From contig JACCQN010000005.1 of assembly GCA_015709215.1 (NCBI GenBank), forward strand, positions 1-64,000: 64,000 nt of DNA. Direction: 5' to 3'. Below the pieces are notes generated by a model. It did no database searches and was not told the DNA's origin. It was given only the letters and a program-made list of their open reading frames with translations. A program made the translations under genes and the position numbers. This stretch comes from Bacteroidales bacterium. GTDB lineage: Bacteria > Bacteroidota > Bacteroidia > Bacteroidales > F082. Shown here piece after piece: positions 27,119 to 35,455 of the stretch (its first letter is position 1; each line of letters begins with the position of its first letter).

Positions 27119-27700
27119 TTATATTTGTTTAAGTGCGTGATTGCGGCCAGCTCGTAGGGCTTTCAGGTTTAGTTCTACTATTTCGTTTCCTTTATTTTTA
27201 AAAAGATTTTTCACAGCAGTTTCGATGCTGTTTTGTTCTAATCCCAGAAAAGGAGTAGCAGCCCCCAGCACTACCATATTGGCTGCCTTTATACTGCCAC
27301 AGTCTTTGGCCATTGAATTGGCATCCAGAGTAATATAGCGGGGCAATTTCCAGATTTCCTTCATCAGATGTTCCATTTCGGGATAATCTGGAATATTGAC
27401 AAAAGGATTGATACTTGTTATAATCCAGCCATTAGGATCAAGCATAGGGAGGTATCTCAACGACTCCATTGGTTCAACAGCTACAATAAGGTCTGCTTTT
27501 CCGGCTGGTATCAAGTCAGAGGCAATAGGATCAGACGAGAGTCGCAGGTTGGATTGCACTGCACCACCACGCTGGCTCATGCCATGCACTTCGGCTTGTT
27601 TGAGGTATAGCGTTTCTTCAAGAGCGGCTAAACCAATACAGGCAGCTATACTTAAAATTCCTTGTCCTCCAACACCGGCAAGTATGATGTCTTTTTTCAT
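27119..27700 (-). CDS. iorB: Indolepyruvate:ferredoxin oxidoreductase beta subunit
   Basis: This 193-residue gamma-type 2-oxoacid oxidoreductase subunit starts KKDIILAGVGGQGILSIA with the glycine-rich family motif. AEVHGMSQRGGAVQSNLR and ADLIVAVEPMESLRYL follow, both typical of IorB. With IorA it oxidatively decarboxylates aryl pyruvates to aryl-acetyl-CoA and reduces ferredoxin. It lies 18 bases after iorA. Confidence 0.9.
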   Translation of the reverse strand: MKKDIILAGVGGQGILSIAACIGLAALEETLYLKQAEVHGMSQRGGAVQSNLRLSSDPIASDLIPAGKADLIVAVEPMESLRYLPMLDPNGWIITSINPFVNIPDYPEMEHLMKEIWKLPRYITLDANSMAKDCGSIKAANMVVLGAATPFLGLEQNSIETAVKNLFKNKGNEIVELNLKALRAGRNHALKQI

Positions 27701-27718
27701 TTCTTTGCGTTTTTATAA

Positions 27719-29335
27719 TTAAATATTCATGGTTTTGGCCTTGGCTTTCTGGCGCATGCGACGACTAAGCGTTTGGATGCACTCACGACGAGGTATAATT
27801 ATTGAAACACCTTGGTATTCAATCTCTTCTTTGATTACAGCTACATTTTCATTATGATATTTACGTAGAGGTTTTAGCACTTTGATATGCTCCTCGGGCA
27901 CGCCAAGCCCCCGTACAATGTTCTCAATCTTACCAAAAGCCGACGAGGTCTGTCCACCAGTCATACCAGTAGTGGAGTTATCGAGAATGATTATGGTTAT
28001 CGGGCTGTTATTATTAACAGCATCCAGCAAACCAGTCATACCTGAATGGGTAAAAGTAGAATCCCCTATGGCTGCCACAGCAGGCACTAGTCCGGCGTCA
28101 GCTGCGCCAATTGCCATCGAAATGCTGGCACCCATATCCACACAGCTGTTGATGGCTTCCAGAGGTTCTAAAGCACTGAGCGTATAACAGCCAATATCGC
28201 TGAAAACACGGCCTCGACCGTAAGAAGCAAGGGCTTCATTTAAAGCCAGAAAGGCATCGGTATGAGCACAACCATCACAAAGTTTTGGAGGACGGTTTTT
28301 TACCAGCTCAGGAACGGCTTGGCCTTGTGGATATTTTTTGCCCAGGGCATTTCCAACAATCACAGGGTTTAGTTCTCCATCACGCGGTAAAGTGCCGTCG
28401 AGCCTGCCTTTAATTGGTTTACTCTTGTTTAACAAACCACGCAAGAGCTCCTCAATAATGGGGTAACCTTCCTCTAAAACAAGTATTTCCTCGCAGCTTT
28501 CATAAAGTTCGTTTACCAAATCAAGCGGTAGTGGATATTGACCTATTTTTAGTACCGGATTTTCAATTTTTCCATCAGTATAATTTTCAAGCAAATAGTT
28601 GTATGACAATCCGCAGGCAATAATTCCAAGGCTTTTGTCAGATCTCTCGATGATACGGTTGTAGCCACTTTCGGCCGAAATGGCTTCCATTTGTGTTTGT
28701 TTGCCCAATAATTCGCGATACTGTTTTCGCGCGATGGCCGGAAGCAAAACAAACTGACGTAGATTGTCCGGGAGTTTCAGATCGTTTTGCTTTACTGGCT
28801 CGCTGCAATCAACTCCGGTGCGTGAATGAGCCAATCGGGTTGTTATCCTAAGTAAAACCGGAATACGCATTCTTTCCGAAAGTTCAAAAGCATAACGTGT
28901 CATATCATAGGCTTCTTGCTGATTTGATGGCTCAAGAATCGGAATGAGCGAGAATTTACCGTAGAACCTTGAGTCTTGCTCGTTTTGGCTTGAATGCATT
29001 GAAGGATCATCGGCAGCAACAACTACCAAACCGCCATTGGCACCGGTTATTGCAGCATTAATGAAGGCATCGGCGGCTACATTGAGGCCTACATGTTTCA
29101 TGCAAACCATTGCCCGCTTTCCGGCATACGACATGCCTAGCGCTGATTCCATGGCTGTTTTTTCGTTTGCAGACCATAATGCTCTGATATTGTTTTCTTT
29201 AGCAGCTTTTGAAGCTTGCACATATTCCATGATTTCGGTTGATGGTGTGCCCGGATAGGCATAAATCCCCGACATGCCACCATCGATGGCAGCCTGGGCT
29301 ATCGCTTCATCTCCCAGTAAAAGTAGTTTTTGCAT
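27719..29335 (-). CDS. iorA: Indolepyruvate:ferredoxin oxidoreductase alpha subunit, without C-terminal ferredoxin domain
   Basis: This 538-residue protein has an N-terminal pyrimidine-binding domain (LLGDEAIAQAAIDGGMSGIYAYPGTP region), a central transketolase-C-like domain, and the TPP-binding domain. The latter carries CDGCAHTDAFLALNEAL and DIGCYTLSALEPLEAINS, then AIGDSTFTHSGMTGLLDAVNN and LDNSTTGMTGGQ. Classical IorA is about 600-650 residues and ends with two 4Fe-4S ferredoxin motifs. Here the protein stops shortly after IIPRRECIQTLSRRMRQ with no CxxCxxC cluster motifs. An exact -7 element lies 51 bases upstream. Confidence 0.88.
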   Translation of the reverse strand: MQKLLLLGDEAIAQAAIDGGMSGIYAYPGTPSTEIMEYVQASKAAKENNIRALWSANEKTAMESALGMSYAGKRAMVCMKHVGLNVAADAFINAAITGANGGLVVVAADDPSMHSSQNEQDSRFYGKFSLIPILEPSNQQEAYDMTRYAFELSERMRIPVLLRITTRLAHSRTGVDCSEPVKQNDLKLPDNLRQFVLLPAIARKQYRELLGKQTQMEAISAESGYNRIIERSDKSLGIIACGLSYNYLLENYTDGKIENPVLKIGQYPLPLDLVNELYESCEEILVLEEGYPIIEELLRGLLNKSKPIKGRLDGTLPRDGELNPVIVGNALGKKYPQGQAVPELVKNRPPKLCDGCAHTDAFLALNEALASYGRGRVFSDIGCYTLSALEPLEAINSCVDMGASISMAIGAADAGLVPAVAAIGDSTFTHSGMTGLLDAVNNNSPITIIILDNSTTGMTGGQTSSAFGKIENIVRGLGVPEEHIKVLKPLRKYHNENVAVIKEEIEYQGVSIIIPRRECIQTLSRRMRQKAKAKTMNI

Positions 29336-29385
29336 GGCATTAAGTATATGATTTATAGCTTTTATAATTAATTCGTAAAGTGTTA

Positions 29386-29393
29386 CAAAAATA
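29386..29393 (-). promoter_or_regulatory. -7 promoter element for iorAB
   Basis: Minus-strand TATTTTTG, exact TAnnTTTG, 51 bases before the iorA ATG. Confidence 0.55.
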
Positions 29394-29484
29394 ACAAAAC
29401 CAGCGGTTTCAACAATCGGTTGCAGTAAATCAGAACCTTTCTAAATAATATTTATTGGAGAATCAACTTCTTGGGCATATTCCG

Positions 29485-29492
29485 TATTTTTG
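29485..29492 (+). promoter_or_regulatory. -7 promoter element for the AcpH-like gene
   Basis: TATTTTTG, exact match. It overlaps the TTG at 29490, so that codon cannot be the start; the GTG at 29514 fits a transcript beginning near 29499. Confidence 0.65.
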
Positions 29493-29513
29493 CCCTATAA
29501 GAATAAATTAATC

Positions 29514-30116
29514 GTGAATTTTTTAGCGCATGCTTTTTTGTCTGGTGATGATCCCCAAATACTTATAGGGAATTTTGTAGCCGACAGTATCAAGGGTAAG
29601 ATGTTTGAACAATACAATGGCGGTATCCGAACTGGTGTTTTTTTGCACAGGGCTATTGATACCTATACCGATCAGCACGAAGTTGTTAGAGGCAGTGTTG
29701 CTCGTCTGCAACCGGTTTTTTTTAAGTTTTCTCCCGTGATTGTTGATATTTATTTTGACCATTTTTTGGCCGTAAATTGGGAAGATTATAGTTCAACCGA
29801 ATTGTCAGCTTTTTCGGCTGGTATATATAAAACACTTATTAAAAATTTCTCGAGCCTACCTCCGCGCTCAAAACGAATTTTGCCTTGGATGATTGCTCAA
29901 AATTGGCTTACCGGTTATGCTAATTTATATGATTTGCAGCGGGTGTTTAACGGGATGTCGCAACGTACGCGATTCGATTCGGGAATGGAACACGCGGTTG
30001 AGTTTCTGAAGTATAATTACCAGGATTTTGAACAGGATTTTCGATTGTTTTTCCCTGATCTTGAAAGAGAAAGCGCTCAAGTTTTGGAACGTTTGAAAAA
30101 TGGTTCAAACATATAG
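29514..30116 (+). CDS. Acyl carrier protein phosphodiesterase-like (AcpH, DUF479) protein
   Basis: This 200-residue cytoplasmic protein begins NFLAHAFLSGDDPQILIGNF, matching the AcpH start NFLAH. Other family positions are ADSIKG, GVFLHRAIDTYTDQHEVV (the His-x-x-Ile-Asp-x-x-Thr-Asp metal-site region) and VDIYFDHFLAVNW. AcpH removes phosphopantetheine from acyl carrier protein; that reaction is assigned by family. The GTG at 29514 is chosen over the upstream TTG because of the promoter position and the conserved N-terminus. Confidence 0.8.
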   Translation: MNFLAHAFLSGDDPQILIGNFVADSIKGKMFEQYNGGIRTGVFLHRAIDTYTDQHEVVRGSVARLQPVFFKFSPVIVDIYFDHFLAVNWEDYSSTELSAFSAGIYKTLIKNFSSLPPRSKRILPWMIAQNWLTGYANLYDLQRVFNGMSQRTRFDSGMEHAVEFLKYNYQDFEQDFRLFFPDLERESAQVLERLKNGSNI

Positions 30117-30227
30117 TTATAGCTGGATAAATTTATGAAATAGATCAATTTTATTGAATGTAGCATGAATAGCAAGGCAGATGCGGCATATTAATTTTAC
30201 ATTTTCTAAACACAATTTGCATAACTC

Positions 30228-31436
30228 ATGGATGAAATGTTGATCGAAACAACAAAACGCGCAGAATTATTGAGTAGGATTTCTGTTTTTAGTGCCTTGA
30301 GCACACAAGCCTTAACTGAATTGGCAAGCGCTCTTCAAGAACATAAATTCAAGGCTCAGGAATTGGTTTTTAGAAAAGGGGATCAAGGCGAAAATATGTT
30401 CATATTAGCCGAAGGAGAAGTTCGCGTACACGATGGTAATCATGTGATTGCCCGACTGAAGGCCGGTGAAGTTTTTGGAGAGTATGCGCTATTTGATACT
30501 GAAAACCGCTCGGCTTCAGTAACTACTGAAAGTCAATGTATTGTTCTGGTTTTGAACCGGTCAACATTGATGATATTTTTAAAGGATTATCCTGAGCTCC
30601 TGACGGGAATGCTTCAGCTTCAAATTAAACGCATGCGTGATATGAATGATTTGGAAGAAAAACTTTCCAAAAGCTATTTAAAGATCAGTAAGCAAAAGCA
30701 AGAAATTGAAGCCCAGAACGAAGCAATTAAAGATCAAAAGGCTCAGCTTGTAATACAAAATGAAAGCCTGGAGGAGCTTAATAACCAAAAGAAACAGTTG
30801 TTGAGTGTCATTATCCATGGATTAAAGAATCCGATGACAAGTGTGAAAAGCATGGCTGAAATGATCGATTCATCTAACGACCTCCACCCAGACGTAAAAG
30901 AGTATGCCTCAATATTATTACATGCTGTTGGCAGAATGGATATGGTGATTAATGATTTGATTAGAACAAATCAGGCAAGCGAGTTTCAGGAAGGTAAAGC
31001 ACTCCAACGTTTTGATTGGTCGGCTTTGATTCAAAGCCTTGCAAATGAAAAAACCATGGCTTTTGAAGAACGAAATCTGAAATTGAATCTGCCTTCTTCA
31101 GCTCAAATGCTTAATAAAAACCAAACTTTAGTTCAGCTTATAACAGAACAGCTTTTGAGTTGGATTCTCATTTTCGCTGATCAGGATCAAACTGTTGAGC
31201 TCTCTATTTTAACGCTGGAAAGTAAGTTTGCTTTGCAGATTTCTTTCATTCCCAAACTAAAGATTGAATCTTTATTAGAGAAAAATACTTTAAGCTGGTG
31301 GCAGTTATTGGTTCTTGTAGAAGGTGAACAGTTTGAAAAGTTTAGTTTTTCAAAACGTCTTTTTGATGACGCTAATGCAGATTTAAGCTTTGCTTGCCGG
31401 CACAAACTAATGACTATTGAACTAACTTTAAATTAG
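30228..31436 (+). CDS. Cyclic nucleotide-binding domain / degenerate histidine kinase protein
   Basis: The protein has 402 residues and no membrane segments. Residues about 17-130 form a cNMP/Crp-like domain: FSALSTQALTELASALQEHKF, then GDQGENMFILAEGEVRV and LKAGEVFGEYALFDTENRSA, close to the phosphate-binding cassette. A Lys/Gln-rich coiled coil (about 140-190) leads to a HisKA-like segment LLSVIIHGLKNPMTSVKSMA with His197. The expected HATPase domain (about 265-402) is recognisable only by position: no N-box Asn pair and no glycine-rich G1/G2 boxes are visible. It may be a pseudokinase or a dimerising sensor. No response regulator is adjacent. Confidence 0.7.
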   Translation: MDEMLIETTKRAELLSRISVFSALSTQALTELASALQEHKFKAQELVFRKGDQGENMFILAEGEVRVHDGNHVIARLKAGEVFGEYALFDTENRSASVTTESQCIVLVLNRSTLMIFLKDYPELLTGMLQLQIKRMRDMNDLEEKLSKSYLKISKQKQEIEAQNEAIKDQKAQLVIQNESLEELNNQKKQLLSVIIHGLKNPMTSVKSMAEMIDSSNDLHPDVKEYASILLHAVGRMDMVINDLIRTNQASEFQEGKALQRFDWSALIQSLANEKTMAFEERNLKLNLPSSAQMLNKNQTLVQLITEQLLSWILIFADQDQTVELSILTLESKFALQISFIPKLKIESLLEKNTLSWWQLLVLVEGEQFEKFSFSKRLFDDANADLSFACRHKLMTIELTLN

Positions 31437-31499
31437 GCTTTTCTCTATTCGGCTCTTACTTGCCTCGTGTACTATTATTGTTTTAGTTTTAAAGTCCGC

Positions 31500-31909
31500 C
31501 TAGCTTATTACTGAAAGTATAAGATTTTGCGATCCTTTAGGATTCCTGAATTCACAGAGATAAATTCCCTGCCAGATACACAATCCTAGCCGTCCGTTTA
31601 CAATTGGTATGGATAAACTGTTTCCGGGTTACATATTTTTAATATGTGCAGGCATATCATCATGGCCTTCAAACATATGCCTGAAACAGCCTTCATTTTC
31701 AGGAACGATTTTATTCAGAAAAGCTACCATATCTTTTCTTACACCAGGATAGGCATTTTTATTGATTAATAAAACTGCAGAGGTGTGTTTGATGAAAATA
31801 TGCAACAATCCATTAGCAGGCAAACCGATCAATTCTTTTGTTAATAATTTGAAAGGAGGTGGATACTACGTTTTAGAGCTGGAAGCTGAATGGTTTTATG
31901 TGTGACCAT
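31500..31909 (-). pseudogene. yjbQ: YjbQ (UPF0047) pseudogene
   Basis: Three pieces of a YjbQ protein lie in order on the minus strand. ATG 31909 opens VTHKTIQLPALKRSIHLL, which hits TAA at 31843-31841. A shifted frame then gives TKELIGLPANGLLHIFIKHT, then NEGCFRHMFEGHDDMPAHIK, and stops at TAA 31631-31629. The same frame resumes with LSIPIVNGRLGLCIWQGIYL, then CEFRN, and ends at TAG 31502-31500. So there is one frameshift and one in-frame stop. YjbQ proteins are about 135-140 residues with a conserved His site in HTSA and in the C-terminal half, which is cut off here. Confidence 0.85.
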
Positions 31910-31920
31910 TGAAAATATTA

Positions 31921-31972
31921 AATTAAAAAAGCTGAAAGCTACAGGAAGGTATTTCAAGCAACTTTCAGCTTT
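31921..31972 (-). terminator. Intrinsic terminator of icd-gltA
   Basis: Perfect 11-base arms AAAGCTGAAAG/CTTTCAGCTTT with a 23-base loop and a minus-strand T-run, 18 bases after the gltA stop. Confidence 0.75.
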
Positions 31973-31989
31973 AAGAAAATGGAATGATT

Positions 31990-33315
31990 TTACTCTTTTT
32001 CTGTTTCTTTCTTTTTGATTCCAACGATTTCTTCGAGCATATCCGTAGTAAGTGATTTTGGTCTTTCCAATGGATAAAGTAATGCTCTGTCCCAGATCAA
32101 ATTTGCGGTAATACCGATGGCGCGTCCAATTCCAAATAAAACAGTATAAAAATCATATTCGGTAAGGCCGTAATGCCATTGGATAACACCGGATTGCGCA
32201 TCTACGTTAGGCCATGGGTTTTTCGCCTTTCCCTGTTCTTGAAGGATTGGCGGAACAACCTTATAGAGCAGATCAACATACTTAAAGATTGGGTCATCGG
32301 GAATATGTTTCAGGCTAAATTCGCGCTGAATCATATATCTGGGGTCAGTTTTACGCAATACAGCATGTCCAAAACCTGGAATTACCTGTCCACTGTGAAG
32401 CGTGTCCCAGACATATTGTTTCATTTCGCTTTCGGTAGGTGTTTCGCCACCCATTTTATCCATCAGCTCTTGGAGCCAACGCAAAACTTCCTGATTAGCC
32501 AATCCGTGAAGTGGACCGGCTAGGCCGTTAATCATGGCAGAAGTTGAAAGATAAACATCAGATAATGAGCTTGCCACTAAATGTGCTGTATGAGCACTTA
32601 CATTGCCACTTTCGTGATCAGCATGGATGATAAAGTGCATACGCGAAACATCGTCATAAGGTTTAGCTTTGCCCATCATATGAGCAAAATTAGCGCCCAG
32701 GTCGAGATCGGGATTGCCCACAATACGTTTTCCGTCACGGTATAATTTGGCATAAATGTAAGCAGCAATTTCGGGTAGTTTGGCCAGCATATTCAACGAG
32801 TCTTCATACATAGGCTCCCACAAGTCCATTTTACTAATACCGGCTTTGTATTTCTTGGCGAAGAAAGATTCGCGTGCCATAGCCAGAATTGCTGAGCTAA
32901 ATATTGCCATTGGGTGACTACAACATGGCCAGGCATCAATAACTTCATACACATAGCGTGGTAAAATCCTACGTTTCGAAAACTCATCAATCAGATCATC
33001 AACTTGCGAGTTATTGGGTATATCGCCTGTAAACAGCAGATAAATCAAGCCCTCAACATAAGGCATTTCGGCACCTTTGGCTTTTGGGAGTTTCTCAAAT
33101 ACTTCGGGAAGGGTGTAGCCACGGTAGCGGATGCCTTCTTTTGGATCGAGATAGGAAATATCCGTAACAAGGCATTTTATGCCGCGCATACCACCCAATA
33201 TCTGACCCATTGTCACTTTATCAACAACAAAATCACCAAATTCATCATTTAGCCTTTGGGTGCGCGGACGCCATTCATTTATTTTTTCTCTTAATACTTC
33301 TTTTAAGTTCGACAT
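31990..33315 (-). CDS. gltA: Citrate synthase, mitochondrial-type
   Basis: This 441-residue TCA-cycle enzyme condenses acetyl-CoA and oxaloacetate. The motif INGLAGPLHGLANQEVLRWL carries a catalytic His and closely matches the eukaryotic-type enzyme. PGFGHAVLRKTDPRY holds the second catalytic His, and the Asp region is near VDAQSGVIQWHYGL. It is not the hexameric AbrB-like E. coli type. It lies 21 bases downstream of icd and ends at its own terminator. No aconitase gene is in this window. Confidence 0.93.
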   Translation of the reverse strand: MSNLKEVLREKINEWRPRTQRLNDEFGDFVVDKVTMGQILGGMRGIKCLVTDISYLDPKEGIRYRGYTLPEVFEKLPKAKGAEMPYVEGLIYLLFTGDIPNNSQVDDLIDEFSKRRILPRYVYEVIDAWPCCSHPMAIFSSAILAMARESFFAKKYKAGISKMDLWEPMYEDSLNMLAKLPEIAAYIYAKLYRDGKRIVGNPDLDLGANFAHMMGKAKPYDDVSRMHFIIHADHESGNVSAHTAHLVASSLSDVYLSTSAMINGLAGPLHGLANQEVLRWLQELMDKMGGETPTESEMKQYVWDTLHSGQVIPGFGHAVLRKTDPRYMIQREFSLKHIPDDPIFKYVDLLYKVVPPILQEQGKAKNPWPNVDAQSGVIQWHYGLTEYDFYTVLFGIGRAIGITANLIWDRALLYPLERPKSLTTDMLEEIVGIKKKETEKE

Positions 33316-33336
33316 AGCACAATGTATTATATTTTT

Positions 33337-34566
33337 TTATTTACTTAATTTCGCTTGCAGGCCTTCGTTAATGGCATTTAAAAAATCCTGGGTATATAAG
33401 TAATGTTCAGGTTTTAGCGCATTTCCATGAATGAGCAAAGCCAGGTCTTTGGTCATTTTACCTGATTCAACCGTTTCAATGCAAACTTCTTCAAGTTTTT
33501 TACTGAAATCAACCAATTCCTCATTTCCATCTAATTTTCCTCTGTGAGCAAGGCCGCGGGTCCAGGCAAAAATAGACGCAATCGGGTTGGTAGAAGTGGG
33601 GTTTCCTTTCTGGTGTTCGCGGTAATGACGTGTAACTGTTCCGTGGGCAGCTTCTGCTTCCATAGTTTTGCCGTCGGGCGTCACCAAAACGCTGGTCATC
33701 AATCCTAAAGATCCAAATCCCTGCGCAAGCGTGTCTGATTGCACGTCGCCATCGTAATTTTTACAAGCCCATATAAATTTCCCACTCCATTTTAAAGCTG
33801 CGGCTACCATATCATCTATCAGCCTGTGCTCGTAGATAATACCATTGGTCTCAAACTGGGCTTTGTAATCTTTTTGATAGATCTCTTCAAAAATATCTTT
33901 GAAGCGACCATCATATTTCTTCAGGATTGTATTTTTTGTAGATAAATAAAGCGGCCAGCCTTTTTGCAATGCCATATTAAAGCATGAATGTGCAAATCCC
34001 CGGATTGATTCGTCGGTATTGTACATGGCTAATGCAACACCATCACCTTCAAAATCATATACGTTATACTCCTGAGGTTCACTGCCGTCATCAGGTGTGT
34101 AAGTGATGGTAAGCCTGCCTTTGCCTTTGGTCAAAAAATCTGTAGCCCGGTATTGATCGCCAAATGCGTGACGGCCAATTACTATCGGGTCTTTCCAACC
34201 AGGAACCAATCTTGGAATATTGTTGATTAAAATGGGTTCGCGAAAAACTGTTCCGCCTAAAATATTTCTGATTGTTCCGTTTGGAGAGCGGTACATTGTC
34301 TTGAGATTAAACTCTTCCACGCGTTTTTCATCTGGCGTAATAGTAGCGCATTTTATCCCAACATTATACTTTTTGATGGCTTCGGCAGCATCAATAGTTA
34401 CCCGATCATTGGTGGCATCACGATGTTCCATGCCCAAATCATAATATTTGATATCCAAATCAAGGTAGGGGAGTATTAACTTTTCTTTGATAAACGACCA
34501 GATGACTCGCGTCATTTCGTCTCCATCTAGCTCAACAACAGGATGGGCAACTTTGATTTTTGTCAT
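33337..34566 (-). CDS. icd: NADP-dependent isocitrate dehydrogenase, eukaryotic type
   Basis: This 409-residue enzyme makes 2-oxoglutarate and NADPH. The N-terminus [13 protein letters not shown], then [15 protein letters not shown] and [18 protein letters not shown] match the IDH1/IDH2-like subfamily II. The substrate loop is [13 protein letters not shown]. The NADP-binding region is [17 protein letters not shown]. The metal-binding Asp residues lie in [20 protein letters not shown]. It is the first gene of an icd-gltA operon. No TAnnTTTG was seen in the first 100 bases upstream. Confidence 0.93.
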   Translation of the reverse strand: MTKIKVAHPVVELDGDEMTRVIWSFIKEKLILPYLDLDIKYYDLGMEHRDATNDRVTIDAAEAIKKYNVGIKCATITPDEKRVEEFNLKTMYRSPNGTIRNILGGTVFREPILINNIPRLVPGWKDPIVIGRHAFGDQYRATDFLTKGKGRLTITYTPDDGSEPQEYNVYDFEGDGVALAMYNTDESIRGFAHSCFNMALQKGWPLYLSTKNTILKKYDGRFKDIFEEIYQKDYKAQFETNGIIYEHRLIDDMVAAALKWSGKFIWACKNYDGDVQSDTLAQGFGSLGLMTSVLVTPDGKTMEAEAAHGTVTRHYREHQKGNPTSTNPIASIFAWTRGLAHRGKLDGNEELVDFSKKLEEVCIETVESGKMTKDLALLIHGNALKPEHYLYTQDFLNAINEGLQAKLSK

Positions 34567-34943
34567 GTTTATTCCAGTTTTTTTTAATTAATAAATATTT
34601 TTTTGTTTGCAATCCCTTGATTTTTCCATTTTTCCGCAAGATAATATTATGGCCTTAACTTTTCAGAATACAGTTTTTCAGGCTTTTGATCTCAATTGCT
34701 GCATGTAGAAAACATTGTTTTTTCTAAAATCAACAGGTGTAATTCAAGCGTAAAAAAGGAATGTAAAAATACAAAAATCTTTGTCATTACAGCCTTTTAA
34801 TTGCGCTAAATGCTTAATTTATACAATCTTTTAAATAATTTCAGTGTTTATTTTTTCACAAAAGGTGGCTACTTCAAATAAAACATCGAAATTTGTTGCA
34901 TAACAATTTGATGTTTTAGGGTTAATTTTAAATTTTTTGATCT
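34567..34943. other. 377-base divergent intergenic region, icd / pspC
   Basis: Very AT-rich. I see no open frame with coding character. The only notable structure is the imperfect palindrome at 34881-34915, listed separately. Confidence 0.5.
34881..34915. promoter_or_regulatory. Large imperfect inverted repeat upstream of pspC
   Basis: Arms AAACATC(g)AAATT(t)GTT and AACAATTTGATGTTT pair over 15 bases with two single-base bulges and a 4-base loop (GCAT). It ends 28 bases before the pspC ATG and has no upstream co-directional gene, so an operator or leader hairpin is more likely than a terminator. No binding protein can be named. Confidence 0.4.
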
Positions 34944-35366
34944 ATGGAAAATCAACCTAATGGTCTATACCGACTCAGCTCATCCAAAGTTATTGCTGGT
35001 GTATGTGCCGGTTTGGCCAAACACTTTAAGATGGATCCTACAATAGTCCGATTGATTTTTGTGTTTCTCGCAGTCTTTGCCTTGGGCGGTGTTATTGCTT
35101 ACATTGTGCTGTGGATTGTGTTGCCTGAAGCTTCTGTTTATGGAGAGGTTTCAGTATCGGAAAATGCTAAAAATGATGCGATAACAACAGAAAAAGACGC
35201 AAAAGGTAAAGGACAGCTTGTTATTGGACTAACACTAATAAGCATTGGTGCATTATTGCTTATAACAGCATTTATACCCAGGTTTAATGTGCTGGACCTT
35301 TGGCCGGTAGTTTTGATTGTAGTTGGAATATTACTTTTGCAGCAAAGTGGTAAAACCATTAATTGA
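34944..35366 (+). CDS. PspC-domain membrane protein
   Basis: This 140-residue protein has an N-terminal PspC domain (about 5-65): LYRLSSSKVIAGVCAGLAKH, then MDPTIVRLIFVFLAVFALGG and a helix ending VLWIVLPE. A charged linker and two further helices follow (VIGLTLISIGALLLITAFI, WPVVLIVVGILLL). PspC proteins take part in envelope-stress sensing. It is followed at 89 bases by a LiaF-like protein, suggesting one stress module. Confidence 0.8.
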   Translation: MENQPNGLYRLSSSKVIAGVCAGLAKHFKMDPTIVRLIFVFLAVFALGGVIAYIVLWIVLPEASVYGEVSVSENAKNDAITTEKDAKGKGQLVIGLTLISIGALLLITAFIPRFNVLDLWPVVLIVVGILLLQQSGKTIN

Positions 35367-35455
35367 CTTTGAGAGTAATCAACACAATTACAGATAGTTT
35401 ATAGTTAAAATCGCATCTGCCGGGCAGCAGATTAATTACAGATAAAATTGATGTC

